From NCBI RefSeq assembly GCF_937863485.1, contig NZ_CALMFY010000048.1, positions 10,618-56,355 of the forward strand: a stretch of 45,738 nucleotides of DNA, written 5' to 3'. The notes beneath the pieces are model-generated. The model searched no databases and was not told where the DNA came from. It was given only the letters and a program-made list of their open reading frames with translations. The DNA comes from an uncultured Nostoc sp. GTDB taxonomy: Bacteria; Cyanobacteriota; Cyanobacteriia; Cyanobacteriales; Nostocaceae. Made by a program: the position numbers and the translations under genes. This document shows positions 19,285 to 28,984 of this stretch, piece by piece (position 1 is the stretch's first letter; every line of letters starts with the position of its first letter).

Positions 19285-19548
19285 GCGACATTGAATTTTA
19301 TATTTTTCCCTGATTTCCAAAAGACGACACTTATTTTGTTCATAACAAAATAAAAATTTGGAAAAGTCTTTTTTCAAAAAACGACATTTAATTAGTTAAT
19401 TATCTAAAAAACGACATTTAATTAGTTAAATATTTGATGATAGCCAATGTAACTAAAAAAGGCTATAATCCTTATTTAGCAAAAATTCTAGCCTTTTCAC
19501 TTGAACGACATTAATTTGTTATGACGACATTTAATTAGTTATTCGACA
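19285..19548 (-). repeat. CAST left end with six TnsB-binding-site-like repeats
   Basis: Read from the boundary inward on the minus strand, the DNA begins TGTCGAATAACTAATTAAAT and contains six copies of a motif of form TAACTAATTAAATGTCGTC. They lie at 19523-19541, 19503-19521, 19411-19428, 19381-19398, 19324-19341 and 19285-19300, the last two more diverged. Two sit together at the tip and the rest further in, as in V-K left ends. The copies at 19381 and 19411 are identical over 18 bp and exactly 30 bp apart. Beyond 19548 to the gene at 19811 no tRNA or other obvious target gene is seen. Bases 19549-19553 (ATAGT) would be the target duplication if one was made. Confidence 0.85.
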
Positions 19549-19810
19549 ATAGTGGTGAAAAACTCACTGTCATTGAAGCCAAAAAATACGTAAATTAAAT
19601 GCCGCGATTCGCAAAGTGATGTCGTTATTACCTAAGATGATAGCGATCGCAAAATCAGTGAATCATCTTTAGTCTACAAGGGGCAATGTCTAAGGGCGGG
19701 CTGTTCGGTGACGCCTTTATTACCTAGCGTTGTGGGAAATAAGTCTCAAGATAGTGTCTACCTCACCACAGAAGAACTTAAGCTTGGTGTATAAGTTTGG
19801 GGAAATAGTG

Positions 19811-20029
19811 ATGAATAAGGAAACAGTTCCTAGTCAAGCAGAAAAGTCGAATCCAGAAGGCGATCCATCGCAACTAAGTCCAGAGGTACTCGACAAAATC
19901 AAACACCCTGCGAGAATAGACGATGTTATCCGGGAGCAATCACCACAAGAACGTAGGAGTAACCCAGCTTTAGTACCGGAAATGATTGATGAACCAAATG
20001 AGGAATTGAGCGGATTCACGGAAGAGTAA
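19811..20029 (+). CDS. Small acidic hypothetical protein, 72 residues
   Basis: A 72-residue hydrophilic, proline- and glutamate-rich product beginning ATG 19811, with GGGGAAA six bases upstream. The frame is open further upstream, but this is the only start with a ribosome site. Segments such as LSPEVLDKIKHPARIDDVIR suggest one amphipathic helix; the rest is probably disordered. I do not recognise the family. It is the first gene outside the CAST left end. Composition and the ribosome site make it probably real. Confidence 0.55.
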   Translation: MNKETVPSQAEKSNPEGDPSQLSPEVLDKIKHPARIDDVIREQSPQERRSNPALVPEMIDEPNEELSGFTEE

Positions 20030-20886
20030 TCGAAAGGCTCAGATTTCCCGACTTTTTTAAAAAGTTGGGAACTTTGTTATTCATGAATCATTAAGTAGAG
20101 CGATCTATATAGCTTGCTAATAATAAAATATAAGTATCTAGGAGAATTTTTATCTGCTCTAAAATGCATTTAGAATCTCCTCATACTTCGGGCATGTTGA
20201 TGTCTAATAGCACAGCCGGAGTCTCAAATTTAACTTGATGAATTACTGGATAAAATTATCTGATAATTTGGCGTCAAACTAAAGTTTCTTCACGGATATT
20301 TTGTCAGTGCGATCGCATCTAATGCTATTTCCAATCTAAAATCACTGACTATCGTCATCTATATTAGGTTAAATTCTACGACAATTAAATTTTATAACTA
20401 GGGTTGTATATACAGGAGTTGTTACAAAGCGATTTAAAATTTAAACTATTACCTATTGCTGATTATCTCATAATTAATACTTAAGTACACTGAATCTATC
20501 TAAAGACATAAATTTGAAGAATTATAATTATTCAAAAGTTAACATAGAAAATAAGTAAATACCATGAATGCTCAACTTGAGGAAATCCTAAGTAATTCTC
20601 TTAATCCCAGCAAAATTTCCCAAGTTTAATAACCAAAATATTCATATTTAGTATAAAGTATGACTAAAAATAAATTCAGGAATTACGCAAAATTATAAAA
20701 TAACATAGACACATTTACGGAGCGTCTTGTTGACGCAGCCTCTCCAAGAGTTGAGAAGTGCCTTGCCGCAAAGTTCTTGCGTAAGGCCTAATATTGTGAA
20801 ACGATAGCTTGTAACTTGCTGATACAGCTGCGACTAGTCTGTCTCTAGGCTGACTCCAGAAAAAAGTACTGGTAACGATAACGATA
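20030..20886. other. 857-bp region upstream of tamB without a clear gene
   Basis: Mostly AT-rich. A 21-codon frame at 20564-20629 (beginning MNAQLEEILSN) could be a leader peptide or the stump of a gene, but nothing supports either choice. The stretch 20715-20800 (GACGCAGCCTCTCCAAGAG and following) has the GC-rich look of Nostoc interspersed repeats. No RNA gene was recognised. Confidence 0.4.
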
Positions 20887-23800
20887 ATGAAGCACTCTCC
20901 AAATTCAGAAAATAACCACAAACCATCTAACCGTCGTTTATGGCTCCTCATCTTAGGACGTACCAGTTTGGCTGTAGGTGGAGTTTTACTGGTTGGAATT
21001 GGAGTCGGTGCTTGGTGGGCTAGAAGCTATGTATATAAAGATTTAGCACCATTAGTGCAGCAAAATCTTCAGCAATTGCTTGGGCGTCCAGTAAAAGTAG
21101 GGAATGTTGAACGTTTTTCGCTTTCTAGTCTAAGATTTAGCTCTCTTTTGATACCAGCAACTCCCAATGATCAAGATCAGGTCGTAGCAAAAGCTTTGGA
21201 GGTAGAGTTCTCGCCGTTGCAACTTCTCCTCACCCGAAAACTGGTATTAAATGTCACGCTAGTTCAGCCCAATGTCTACATTCAACAGGATAAAGATGGT
21301 CGTTGGGTTACAGCCAAAGTTAAGGCTGGGGAGGGACAAGGCTTCATCCAAACTGAGTTGCAGACACTTCAAATTAAAAATGGTGATGTAGAGTTGATGC
21401 CATTCGCCGCACCAACTAAACCGAAAGGCTCAGTAATATTAGATCAAGTTGGTGGTGTTGCCCGATTTTCAGATCGAAATCAAAGGATCGGTTATGACAT
21501 CAATGCTCAACTCAGTAGGGGAGGCGCTGTTAAAATTGTTGGCGAAACACAAGTAAAAGCTCAACAAACTAACCTCAAGCTGCAAGCACAAAATTTACAA
21601 GTATCAGAGGTCAGTCGATTAATTCAATTGCCAATTGCCTTGCAAGCAGGACGTTTAGATGCTGACTTAGGGGTTCAGATTCCACCCAAACTGTCAGAAA
21701 TAGCGATTACAGGAACAGCTACAGCTAATCAAATCACTGCTAAAATTCAAAATATTCCTCAGCAGGTTTCTAATCTTAATGGGAGATTTCTATTTCAAGG
21801 TCAGATAGTTGCTTTAGAGAATCTGAGTACGAACTTTGGCAAAGTTCCGATTCAGGCAAATGGAACAATTAATAGCCAAACAGGTTTTAATGTCTCTGCT
21901 CAGATAAAACCAGTTAGTGCAAAAGATATCTTAGACACATTGAAAGTGAATTCGTCAGTCCCAGCTACTGGCGAAATTCAAGCAAATATTCAGGTACTAG
22001 GCGCACTTGAGCAACCAGTCCTCAGCGGTACAGTAAGTAACACAAAACCTATTCAAGTTGACCGTGTTCAATTCAAAGCCGTCAATACTGACTTCCGCTT
22101 GAATGTATCTAAAACTGCATCTCAACTTGCCGTCTCCAATCTGAAAATAGTCCCCGCAGCCGGTGGTGAAATCACAGGCGGTGGTCAAGCTCAACTGGGA
22201 GCTAAAAATGAGGCAAGATTTAATGCTCAAGTTGATGGTGTCTCAGGGGATATGCTAGCACGCGGTTATGGCGTTACTCTACCGATCGCAGTTGGAAATG
22301 TTTCAGCAAAAGCACAAATTTCTGGTTCACTTGGCAAACAGCCGTTGAAACTTGATATTACTGGTGTTCAAGTGACGCCGCCAACAGGGGGGCAAATTAC
22401 AGCCAGTGGTCAAATTCAACTGGCTCCCCAAGGTCAAGTAAATATAGGTATTCAAGCTCAAGGTTTACCAGGAAATGCGATCGCTCAAGGTTACGGCATC
22501 TCAACTCCGATTAATGTTGGTGGTATATCTGCGAACGCCAAAATTTCTGGTTCTCTGGGCACACCATTAAACGTCAATGTTGTTCGCGTTCAAGCAAATC
22601 CAGAGGTGGGAGGGCAAGTCACAGCCAATGGTCAACTTCAGCTTGCACCCAAAGGCAGAGTGGCGTTGAATGTACAAGCAAAAAATTTACCAGGGGATGC
22701 GATCGCTAAAGCGTACAACTCCTCATCCTCGATCACCATTGGGAATGTGTCGGCAAATAGCAGGATTTCTGGCTCACTTGGCAACCTGCAAGCAGTAACG
22801 CAAGTGCAAGCGCCCACAGCCACCTATCCCATTACAGGTGAAGCTGTTGTTAATCAACAAGGGCAAAATATCCTCTTGCCAAATGCAGTTTTGAACGTGG
22901 CAGGCGGTGTAATCAGGGCTAGGGGTCAAGTTGTACAACAACGTTGGCAGGCTTTTGTGAATACCCAACAACTGCAATTGAGCCGTTTTGGAGAGATACC
23001 ACCCCAGTTCCAGGGAGTTCTAAGGAATGTCGCCTTGAATTTGTCAGGAAGCACTGCTTCTTTCCAACCCTCAACCATTCAAGCCACAGGACAGGCAAAG
23101 CTGAATGTAGCAGGAGGTACGGTTAATCTCAGGAATGTTAGCTTTAATCGTGGTCGCTGGCAAGTGCTTGCTAACACTTCCCAAATTCAACTCAACCGTT
23201 TCTCACCCCAATTGGGAGGACGGCTCAATAGTAATATCCAATTCGCAGGCACAGCAAAATCTTCCCAGCTTGCAGATATTCGAGCCGCCGGACAAATCCG
23301 CGTTTCCCAAGGGTTAGCGCTGCTAGCACAACCGCTGACAGCGCAAGTGCAGTGGAATGGACAGCAAATTATCGTTGAAAACGCAACTACCTCAGGACTA
23401 AGCGCTAATGGGGCGATCGCTGTTCAAACTCCACCAACTGGCGCACCTGAAATTACGGGATTTAATCTGAATGTACTGGCGCAGAATTTCAACCTCAAAA
23501 ATACAGGCTTTAAAGTTCCTGGTGACGTAGCACTAGCAGGGCTACTTGATTTTAAGGGAAAAGTCATAGGTACTCCAGATGTTCCGCAAGCTAATGGCAA
23601 TATCCGACTGCGGAATTTCCAGGTTAGTAATTTGGCGTTTGACCCACTTTTAACTGGAAATGTGAATTTTCAAGGGGGACAGGGGGCAAGTCTGCGATTA
23701 GCCGGGAAGCAAGATAAGATAGCGCTTAACCTGGGTGCAGATTATCGTCCAACTTCATTTTTAGTCCAACGGGATGGGGCAGTTACCACAGGTAGAACCG

Positions 23801-26499
23801 AGGGAGATAACTTGCTCATCAACGCCCAACAGTTTCCCATCGCTCTGATTGGGGGCTTTTTACCTAACAATCAACTGAAACCTCTGGCGGGGCAATTATC
23901 GGGAAATTTAGTTGTCAATTTAAATAATTATGCAGTTGCGGGAGACGTTGCGATCGCAAGACCTCGCGTTGCCAGAGTTGCAGCAGATGAATTTCGCGGC
24001 ACTATCAATTATGCTGATGGTACTGCTAGTTTAGCCAATGGTCAATTGCGGATTGGAGACAGCAATATCGCCCTGAGTGGAAATGTGCAAACAGGGAATG
24101 ACCCGCAATTTCAATTTCAAGCTAATTTAAACCAAACCAGAATTGAGAAACTCTTACAAGCGTTTAATATCTTTGACTTTAAAGACTTTGGTAGCGGGTT
24201 ACAGCCTCCGAAGTTGGCTGGAGCAGAGGTACTTAATACTGAGCCTGTCAGTTTGCCCAACGCAGATTTGAAAACACAGTTAGCATATTTCTCTAATATT
24301 GCAACATCGGTAGCAAAACAACAGCAGGTAGAAAGAAAAAAAGCCACATCTTTGCCCACCCTTGCAGAATTAACGGGTGCTTTGAGTGGAGGAATTACAG
24401 CTAATGGCTCGTTGAAGTCTGGATTAAATGTCGGCTTTAATTTTCAAGGTGCTAATTGGCAATGGGGTGAATACTCGATTAATCAAGTCGTTGCTCAAGG
24501 TACTTTTGCTGATGGGATCGTCACACTTTCGCCGTTGAGTGTTGGAATCAATCAAGGACTGGTGGCTTTTTCGGGACAGCTAGGAACTGAGCAACTATCT
24601 GGAAAGTTGAATGTAGCAAGTCTACCTCTATCACTTTTAGAGCCTTTTATTGAAAAATACCCCATAGATATTACTGGTAATGTAAATGCTGATGCCACCT
24701 TGGGAGGTAATTTAAAAGACCCCAGAGTCCAAGGACAAGTGGCGCTGGCGAATGCAACTCTCAACAAGCAACCTGTGCAAACAGGACAAGTGAACTTTGA
24801 CTACAATAAAGCTCGCTTGAATTTTGACAGTACTTTGTTAGTCACAGGAACGCAGCCACTTGCAATTACAGGTAGTGTACCTGCTCCATTACCTTCTGCC
24901 ACAGTGCAGCCAGATAGTAATCAAATTAGCATCAACGCTAATCTGCAAAATGAAGGATTGGCACTGTTAAATGTGTTTACCAATAATCAAGTAGCTTGGG
25001 TAGACGGTCAAGGAAAAGTAGATTTAAACGTTCAGGGTACTTTAAAGGAACCAATTATCAATGGAAATGCCACACTTAATAATGCAACTTTTCGCACTCA
25101 AGCTTTATCTGATCCCCTAACAAATGTCACAGGAACAGCGCGATTTAACGGTAATACGGTGAGTGTTGAAAGTATCCAAGGCACGTACAATAAAGGGCAA
25201 GTAATAGCATCAGGCATCCTGCCAATTTTTGATCCGCAGCAAGCCGCAGCGAATCCTTTAACAGTATCAATAGCAGACAAACTCAATTTTAAGGTTGCAG
25301 GACTGTATGAAGGCGGTGTCGGCGGCGATGTCGTAATTCGCGGAACAGCCCTAAAACCTGTAATTGGTGGAGAGATTAAACTGAGTAATGGTCAGGTAAT
25401 TATTGGAAACTCGGCTGCTGCGAAGAAAAAATCAGCAGCGACAGCAGAGGCTAACGCTAACGTCATAAATAGAGAAGAGGTTAATGCTAACGTCACACCT
25501 ACACCAGAGAATAGCACTAACCCAGTAGCTACACCAGAGAATAGCACTAACCCAGTGATTACAGCAAAGAGTAGCACTAGCGCAGTCACTCCACCCAATT
25601 TACCTATAGAGTTTGCAGATTTAAAGTTGACTTTAGACAAAGGTGTTCGTGTTACCACTCAATCTTTACTGAGCTTTGTACCAGGAGGAGCAGCATTGAG
25701 TCAGCCCCTATTGAGCTTTGACGCCAAAGGCGACTTGACCATCAATGGTACATTAGCCAAGCCGCTTCCTGAAGGAGTCATTCGTTTGACAGGAGGACGA
25801 CTGAGCGTATTTTCCACTCAGTTCACCTTGGCGCGGGGCTATGAACAAACTGCGAGCTTTACTCCAAGTCAAGGACTTGACCCTACTTTGGATGTGCGAC
25901 TTACCGCAATTGTACCGGAAGCATCGGCAAGGAACAGTCAAATTTTGGAATCACCATTGTCTTCTGAAGTCAGCGATGTTTCTGCAAACAATTTTGGGAC
26001 TTTAAATACCGTTACCGTTCAAGCCAGCGTAAACGGGCCAGCTAGTGAATTGAGCGAGAATTTAGAACTGACGAGTGAACCTAGCCGTAGTAAGGGAGAA
26101 ATAGTTGCTCTGCTGGGTGGCTCGATTCTGAGTTCTTTCGGTCAAACAAATGCAGGACAAGGGCTGACTGGTTTCGCTAGTTCGACCATTTTAGGTGGTT
26201 TACAAGGAACTATCACTGCGATCGGACAGGCTATTGGTTTCAGTGAGTTTCGGGTATTTCCTACTCCATCTACTAATACTAATAAAGCAGCGAACGGTTC
26301 AGTTCTTAATTTATCAGCAGAAGGTGTGTTTGACATCAATAAAAACGCATCTGTTTCTTTATCACACGCTCTTTCTAACAATGATGAGTCTTTCCGTTAC
26401 AATGTGCTCTATCGACTCAATGACGAAATTTTGATGCGAGGCTCAACTAATTTGGGGGATGAAAATCAATTCCAAGTTGAGTATGAAAGTAGATTTTAG
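20887..26499 (+). CDS. tamB: TamB-like translocation and assembly module protein (DUF490)
   Basis: TamB proteins span the periplasm as long beta-helical bridges that move lipid to the outer membrane and help barrel assembly. The 1870-residue product has an N-terminal membrane anchor (LWLLILGRTSLAVGGVLLVG, about 18-40) and an AsmA-like start (QQNLQQLLGRPVKVGNVERF). A very long repetitive beta-rich body follows, then a C-terminal DUF490 domain (about 1590-1870) with VKASVNGPASEL-like and LLGGSILSS motifs. Three tandem units of about 90 residues near 423-632 share the NVSANAKISGSLG signature. A low-complexity insert near 1539-1568 is encoded by three 30-bp tandem repeats. The length suits cyanobacterial members. 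It stands alone; an Omp85/TamA partner is not in the window. Confidence 0.92.
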   Translation: MKHSPNSENNHKPSNRRLWLLILGRTSLAVGGVLLVGIGVGAWWARSYVYKDLAPLVQQNLQQLLGRPVKVGNVERFSLSSLRFSSLLIPATPNDQDQVVAKALEVEFSPLQLLLTRKLVLNVTLVQPNVYIQQDKDGRWVTAKVKAGEGQGFIQTELQTLQIKNGDVELMPFAAPTKPKGSVILDQVGGVARFSDRNQRIGYDINAQLSRGGAVKIVGETQVKAQQTNLKLQAQNLQVSEVSRLIQLPIALQAGRLDADLGVQIPPKLSEIAITGTATANQITAKIQNIPQQVSNLNGRFLFQGQIVALENLSTNFGKVPIQANGTINSQTGFNVSAQIKPVSAKDILDTLKVNSSVPATGEIQANIQVLGALEQPVLSGTVSNTKPIQVDRVQFKAVNTDFRLNVSKTASQLAVSNLKIVPAAGGEITGGGQAQLGAKNEARFNAQVDGVSGDMLARGYGVTLPIAVGNVSAKAQISGSLGKQPLKLDITGVQVTPPTGGQITASGQIQLAPQGQVNIGIQAQGLPGNAIAQGYGISTPINVGGISANAKISGSLGTPLNVNVVRVQANPEVGGQVTANGQLQLAPKGRVALNVQAKNLPGDAIAKAYNSSSSITIGNVSANSRISGSLGNLQAVTQVQAPTATYPITGEAVVNQQGQNILLPNAVLNVAGGVIRARGQVVQQRWQAFVNTQQLQLSRFGEIPPQFQGVLRNVALNLSGSTASFQPSTIQATGQAKLNVAGGTVNLRNVSFNRGRWQVLANTSQIQLNRFSPQLGGRLNSNIQFAGTAKSSQLADIRAAGQIRVSQGLALLAQPLTAQVQWNGQQIIVENATTSGLSANGAIAVQTPPTGAPEITGFNLNVLAQNFNLKNTGFKVPGDVALAGLLDFKGKVIGTPDVPQANGNIRLRNFQVSNLAFDPLLTGNVNFQGGQGASLRLAGKQDKIALNLGADYRPTSFLVQRDGAVTTGRTEGDNLLINAQQFPIALIGGFLPNNQLKPLAGQLSGNLVVNLNNYAVAGDVAIARPRVARVAADEFRGTINYADGTASLANGQLRIGDSNIALSGNVQTGNDPQFQFQANLNQTRIEKLLQAFNIFDFKDFGSGLQPPKLAGAEVLNTEPVSLPNADLKTQLAYFSNIATSVAKQQQVERKKATSLPTLAELTGALSGGITANGSLKSGLNVGFNFQGANWQWGEYSINQVVAQGTFADGIVTLSPLSVGINQGLVAFSGQLGTEQLSGKLNVASLPLSLLEPFIEKYPIDITGNVNADATLGGNLKDPRVQGQVALANATLNKQPVQTGQVNFDYNKARLNFDSTLLVTGTQPLAITGSVPAPLPSATVQPDSNQISINANLQNEGLALLNVFTNNQVAWVDGQGKVDLNVQGTLKEPIINGNATLNNATFRTQALSDPLTNVTGTARFNGNTVSVESIQGTYNKGQVIASGILPIFDPQQAAANPLTVSIADKLNFKVAGLYEGGVGGDVVIRGTALKPVIGGEIKLSNGQVIIGNSAAAKKKSAATAEANANVINREEVNANVTPTPENSTNPVATPENSTNPVITAKSSTSAVTPPNLPIEFADLKLTLDKGVRVTTQSLLSFVPGGAALSQPLLSFDAKGDLTINGTLAKPLPEGVIRLTGGRLSVFSTQFTLARGYEQTASFTPSQGLDPTLDVRLTAIVPEASARNSQILESPLSSEVSDVSANNFGTLNTVTVQASVNGPASELSENLELTSEPSRSKGEIVALLGGSILSSFGQTNAGQGLTGFASSTILGGLQGTITAIGQAIGFSEFRVFPTPSTNTNKAANGSVLNLSAEGVFDINKNASVSLSHALSNNDESFRYNVLYRLNDEILMRGSTNLGDENQFQVEYESRF
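25501..25590 (+). repeat. Three 30-bp tandem repeats inside tamB
   Basis: Units 25501-25530 and 25531-25560 differ only at their last bases; 25561-25590 is a diverged third copy. They encode a ten-residue TPENSTNPVA-type unit in the linker before the DUF490 domain. Since 30 bp keeps frame, copy number may vary between strains. Confidence 0.9.
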
Positions 26500-26638
26500 A
26501 TTACGAAAATAGGTAATGGAGGGTGGGCTAATTTTTACAAGCCGATGCAATGGCAATACAGTTTAGTTAAGCGCAGCCTCACAAATAAATAGTATTAGTT
26601 TACACTATCAGAAAGCTTAAATTTTAATCAACTCAACC

Positions 26639-27229
26639 ATGACCAAGAAAAATTTGCTTGGCAACCAGATTTTCACGTTAGACAATATTCTTTCACCAGG
26701 AGAATGTGCTGAGTATATTAATTTAACCGAAAACATTGGTTATACAGATGCTCCTATTACTACCATCCGAGGTTTTGAAATACGTCCCGACATCCGCAAT
26801 AATCAGCGTGTTATTTTAGATGACCAGGAACGAGCTTTTGATTTATGGCAGCGTGTGTCAAATTATATCCCCACTACCATTGGCAGATGGCAAGCGATTG
26901 GACTGAATGAGCGTTTTCGTTTCTATCGCTATGACCCAGGTCAGAGGTTTGCGATTCATCATGATGGTTCTTATCGGCGACCTAATGGTGAGGAAAGTCT
27001 ATTGACTTTCATGATTTACCTTAATGAAGGTTTTGAAGGCGGTGATACCCGTTTTCATCTTCCTCACCGATACTATGAAGATTTACCTAATATCGCTGTG
27101 ATTCCAGTAATAGGTATGGTTTTGTGTTTTGTCCATGAACTAGTACATGAAGGCGCTCCTATTATCCAAGGACGAAAGTACGTTTTACGCTCAGATATTA
27201 TGTACCGTCAACAATTGAAAATTTATTAG
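26639..27229 (+). CDS. 2-oxoglutarate/Fe(II)-dependent oxygenase (prolyl-4-hydroxylase-like)
   Basis: A 196-residue enzyme of the double-stranded beta-helix oxygenase fold, which couples oxidative decarboxylation of 2-oxoglutarate to hydroxylation of a substrate. The iron ligands are visible: HxD at H107-D109 (FAIHHDGSY) and the distal H170 (VHELVHEG). The 2-oxoglutarate-binding basic residue is R184 (YVLRSDIMYR). Upstream, RFYRYDPGQRF is the usual lead-in strand. Substrate is not predictable; prolyl or other protein side-chain hydroxylation is the family norm. ATG 26639 fits the domain start. No partner gene is adjacent. Confidence 0.88.
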   Translation: MTKKNLLGNQIFTLDNILSPGECAEYINLTENIGYTDAPITTIRGFEIRPDIRNNQRVILDDQERAFDLWQRVSNYIPTTIGRWQAIGLNERFRFYRYDPGQRFAIHHDGSYRRPNGEESLLTFMIYLNEGFEGGDTRFHLPHRYYEDLPNIAVIPVIGMVLCFVHELVHEGAPIIQGRKYVLRSDIMYRQQLKIY

Positions 27230-27790
27230 TTTAAACCTCCCTTGGAGGAGAAAAGCCGATAGTCGGTATCATCGAAAGAAAACTTTTTGGTTGAAATATT
27301 TTTAGATTTTTCCAGATAAAGAAGTCCCAGTGCCACCACGGCGAACTTTAATTAACTTCTAATTCAAAAAAGGTCATACGGATGTTGGTATAGTCTACAG
27401 CCTGTGGCATTAGCGTTATGCAAAGCGATCACGATCGCAGCGCGAATCGGATTTGCAATAGCAGGCGCTCTACAATTGGTGGTGATTTACCTGACACCTT
27501 TAGCACAAAATAACTATACACCAAGGAGGATTATTGCTGGTTTCCATGTAGCAAAAACAACTAATGCAATCGCAATCCCTCCTCCTCCAGCAGTCAGATT
27601 TTTTGTCCATAGCGGCGTATATGCAAGGGAGACATAACCGAATTACCGAAAACACTTTATGGAAAAAGGTTTTCAAAAAAATGAGTCGGCAAAATTTCCT
27701 ACGTTCGTACCCTACACATTACCAGAAACAACAATTGAATTAAGAATGCTCCAATCCAAAATTCAGAATTACAAATTGTTATAGTGTTGC
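27230..27790. other. 561-bp region with no convincing gene
   Basis: CCTCCCTTGGAGG at 27237-27249 is a small hairpin just after the oxygenase stop and may be a weak terminator. Frames at 27404-27637 (GTG start, hydrophobic) and 27659-27784 (41 codons, beginning MEKGFQKNES) lack family resemblance or ribosome sites. Nothing else is seen. Confidence 0.4.
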
Positions 27791-28303
27791 ATGAAGCGAA
27801 AATTTCAACAATATTTCTGGCGTTGTGCCCTAGTAGTGTTTTTAGCATTAACTGTATGTGGATGGAGTGTCCAGTCAGCACAAGCACTGCTGCGTCAACA
27901 CCATGATTCTCCTGGTGTCTTACGCTACCACTCACAAATATCTATCAAAGATGAAAAAGGATACGCTTGGCAAGTGCTGCTGTTCAAACAGAATTACAAC
28001 AGTCCACTCAAAGACTTACGGTTACGTTTGGTTGCTTTTCCGGGTGTCGTTGAAATTGCTCACCCCCAACCATTGTTGATTGAGACAGCAGCCGGAAAAT
28101 TGCTGAGTGCATCGGATGCATACGCTCTAACTGCACCTGTCCCTAATGTGGGTGAATATAACTTAACTGATATCTTACGGAAATTGCCAACAACTGATGC
28201 GCTTAAACTCTATGTGCCAGTCTCTAGTGGAGAGCAATTGCTTCTCAACATATCCAAGACTGTAGTCACTGAGTGGCAATGGTTAGTTACAGACATTGAT
28301 TGA
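27791..28303 (+). CDS. DUF3122 family secreted protein
   Basis: A 170-residue cyanobacterial DUF3122 protein. Residues 1-33 are a signal peptide (basic KRKFQ, hydrophobic CALVVFLALTVCGW, cleavage near SAQA), so the mature protein should be outside the cytoplasmic membrane or in the thylakoid lumen. The mature part has the family start LLRQHHDSPGVLRYHSQISI, DEKGYAWQVLLFK and RLRLVAFPGVVEIAH. Function is unknown. ATG 27791 is the natural start for the signal peptide. It is monocistronic as far as seen. Confidence 0.82.
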   Translation: MKRKFQQYFWRCALVVFLALTVCGWSVQSAQALLRQHHDSPGVLRYHSQISIKDEKGYAWQVLLFKQNYNSPLKDLRLRLVAFPGVVEIAHPQPLLIETAAGKLLSASDAYALTAPVPNVGEYNLTDILRKLPTTDALKLYVPVSSGEQLLLNISKTVVTEWQWLVTDID

Positions 28304-28453
28304 TTTTATGCACCAATAATAAAGTTTAACGTAAAAGCATTCAACATAAGAATAACCTAATGGTGATGTGGGGCACGATCGCTGCCTTCGGAGCCAGAAA
28401 TCCTAATCTTCATATGCTTATAGCCTCCCACATCACACGCAGCACTTGTAATG

Positions 28454-28747
28454 TTAGTCTTGAGACTCCTCAGAGATAGATTCTGACTCAGTTTCAAGTT
28501 CTTCTGTTTTGACTTTGGAGGCTGGAGGTTTAACGGGTTTTGGGCCACGCGCTAGGGCAGGATTACCCTGCTGCCTATTTTCATCCCCATAGGATGCTTT
28601 TTTTCCTGTATCAGACGAGCGATTACGGCTCGGTTTTGAGCTTTTGGGGTTGGATTCAATAGGAGGTATAGAATCCGATTTTTCGGTATTGTTGTCAGTG
28701 CTTTCTTGAGACTGACGTTCCGATTTCTTGATTGGGCGTTCTACCAT
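28454..28747 (-). CDS. Hypothetical low-complexity protein, 97 residues
   Basis: A highly charged, serine-, glutamate-, lysine- and proline-rich 97-residue product (for example IKKSERQSQESTDNN and ESESISEESQD at the end), with no membrane segment or folded-domain motif. It is probably intrinsically disordered. ATG 28747 has no strong ribosome site in the AT-rich upstream. I do not recognise the family; a spurious frame cannot be excluded, but codon choice and the clean stop favour a real gene. Confidence 0.5.
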   Translation of the reverse strand: MVERPIKKSERQSQESTDNNTEKSDSIPPIESNPKSSKPSRNRSSDTGKKASYGDENRQQGNPALARGPKPVKPPASKVKTEELETESESISEESQD

Positions 28748-28984
28748 TGTTGATTTTTGTAAATTTATCTGTATAGTATATCAGTTTGGTTACTATCAAA
28801 CTCTCAAGTAGCATTTTTTAAAGATTTTATTGTTAGAATTACTAAATAGCTATGTTTATTGATTTGACAAGCAAGCAGCCACCCGACTTGATCAACTACC
28901 TTAAAAAGTATTCAAAACCAATAAGCAATTAACTCACTAAATGTTGAAATAGGTGCGTTATCAATAACGTAACGCACCCGACAA

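Larger units (their letters stand above)
1..19548 (-). mobile_element. Decayed type V-K CRISPR-associated transposon (CAST) with DISARM cargo, right end outside window
   Basis: In minus-strand order the segment shows a TnsB-site-rich left end (19285-19548), tnsB lacking its C-terminus, cargo genes, cas12k lacking its N-terminus, tracrRNA and a CRISPR array. This is the standard V-K order with tnsC and tniQ deleted. The left boundary is placed at 19548 because the minus strand there begins TGTCGAATAACTAATTAAAT, resembling the TGT-starting ends of known V-K elements. No TnsB-type repeats are seen in bases 1-68, so the right end should lie further left. The cargo is a broken class 1 DISARM, HigBA, an XRE regulator and a broken STAND NTPase. 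With no tnsC or tniQ and both remaining core proteins truncated, it cannot transpose by itself; mobilisation in trans by a related element is conceivable because the left end looks preserved. Confidence 0.85.

Noticed and set aside
19549..19810. tRNA gene as CAST target site next to the left end
   Set aside because: No cloverleaf or tRNA-like sequence could be seen in the flank.
20887..26499. Numerous short antisense frames across tamB
   Set aside because: Shadow frames of a long repetitive coding sequence.
27404..27637. 77-codon hydrophobic frame
   Set aside because: GTG start without ribosome site, unusual composition and no family resemblance.
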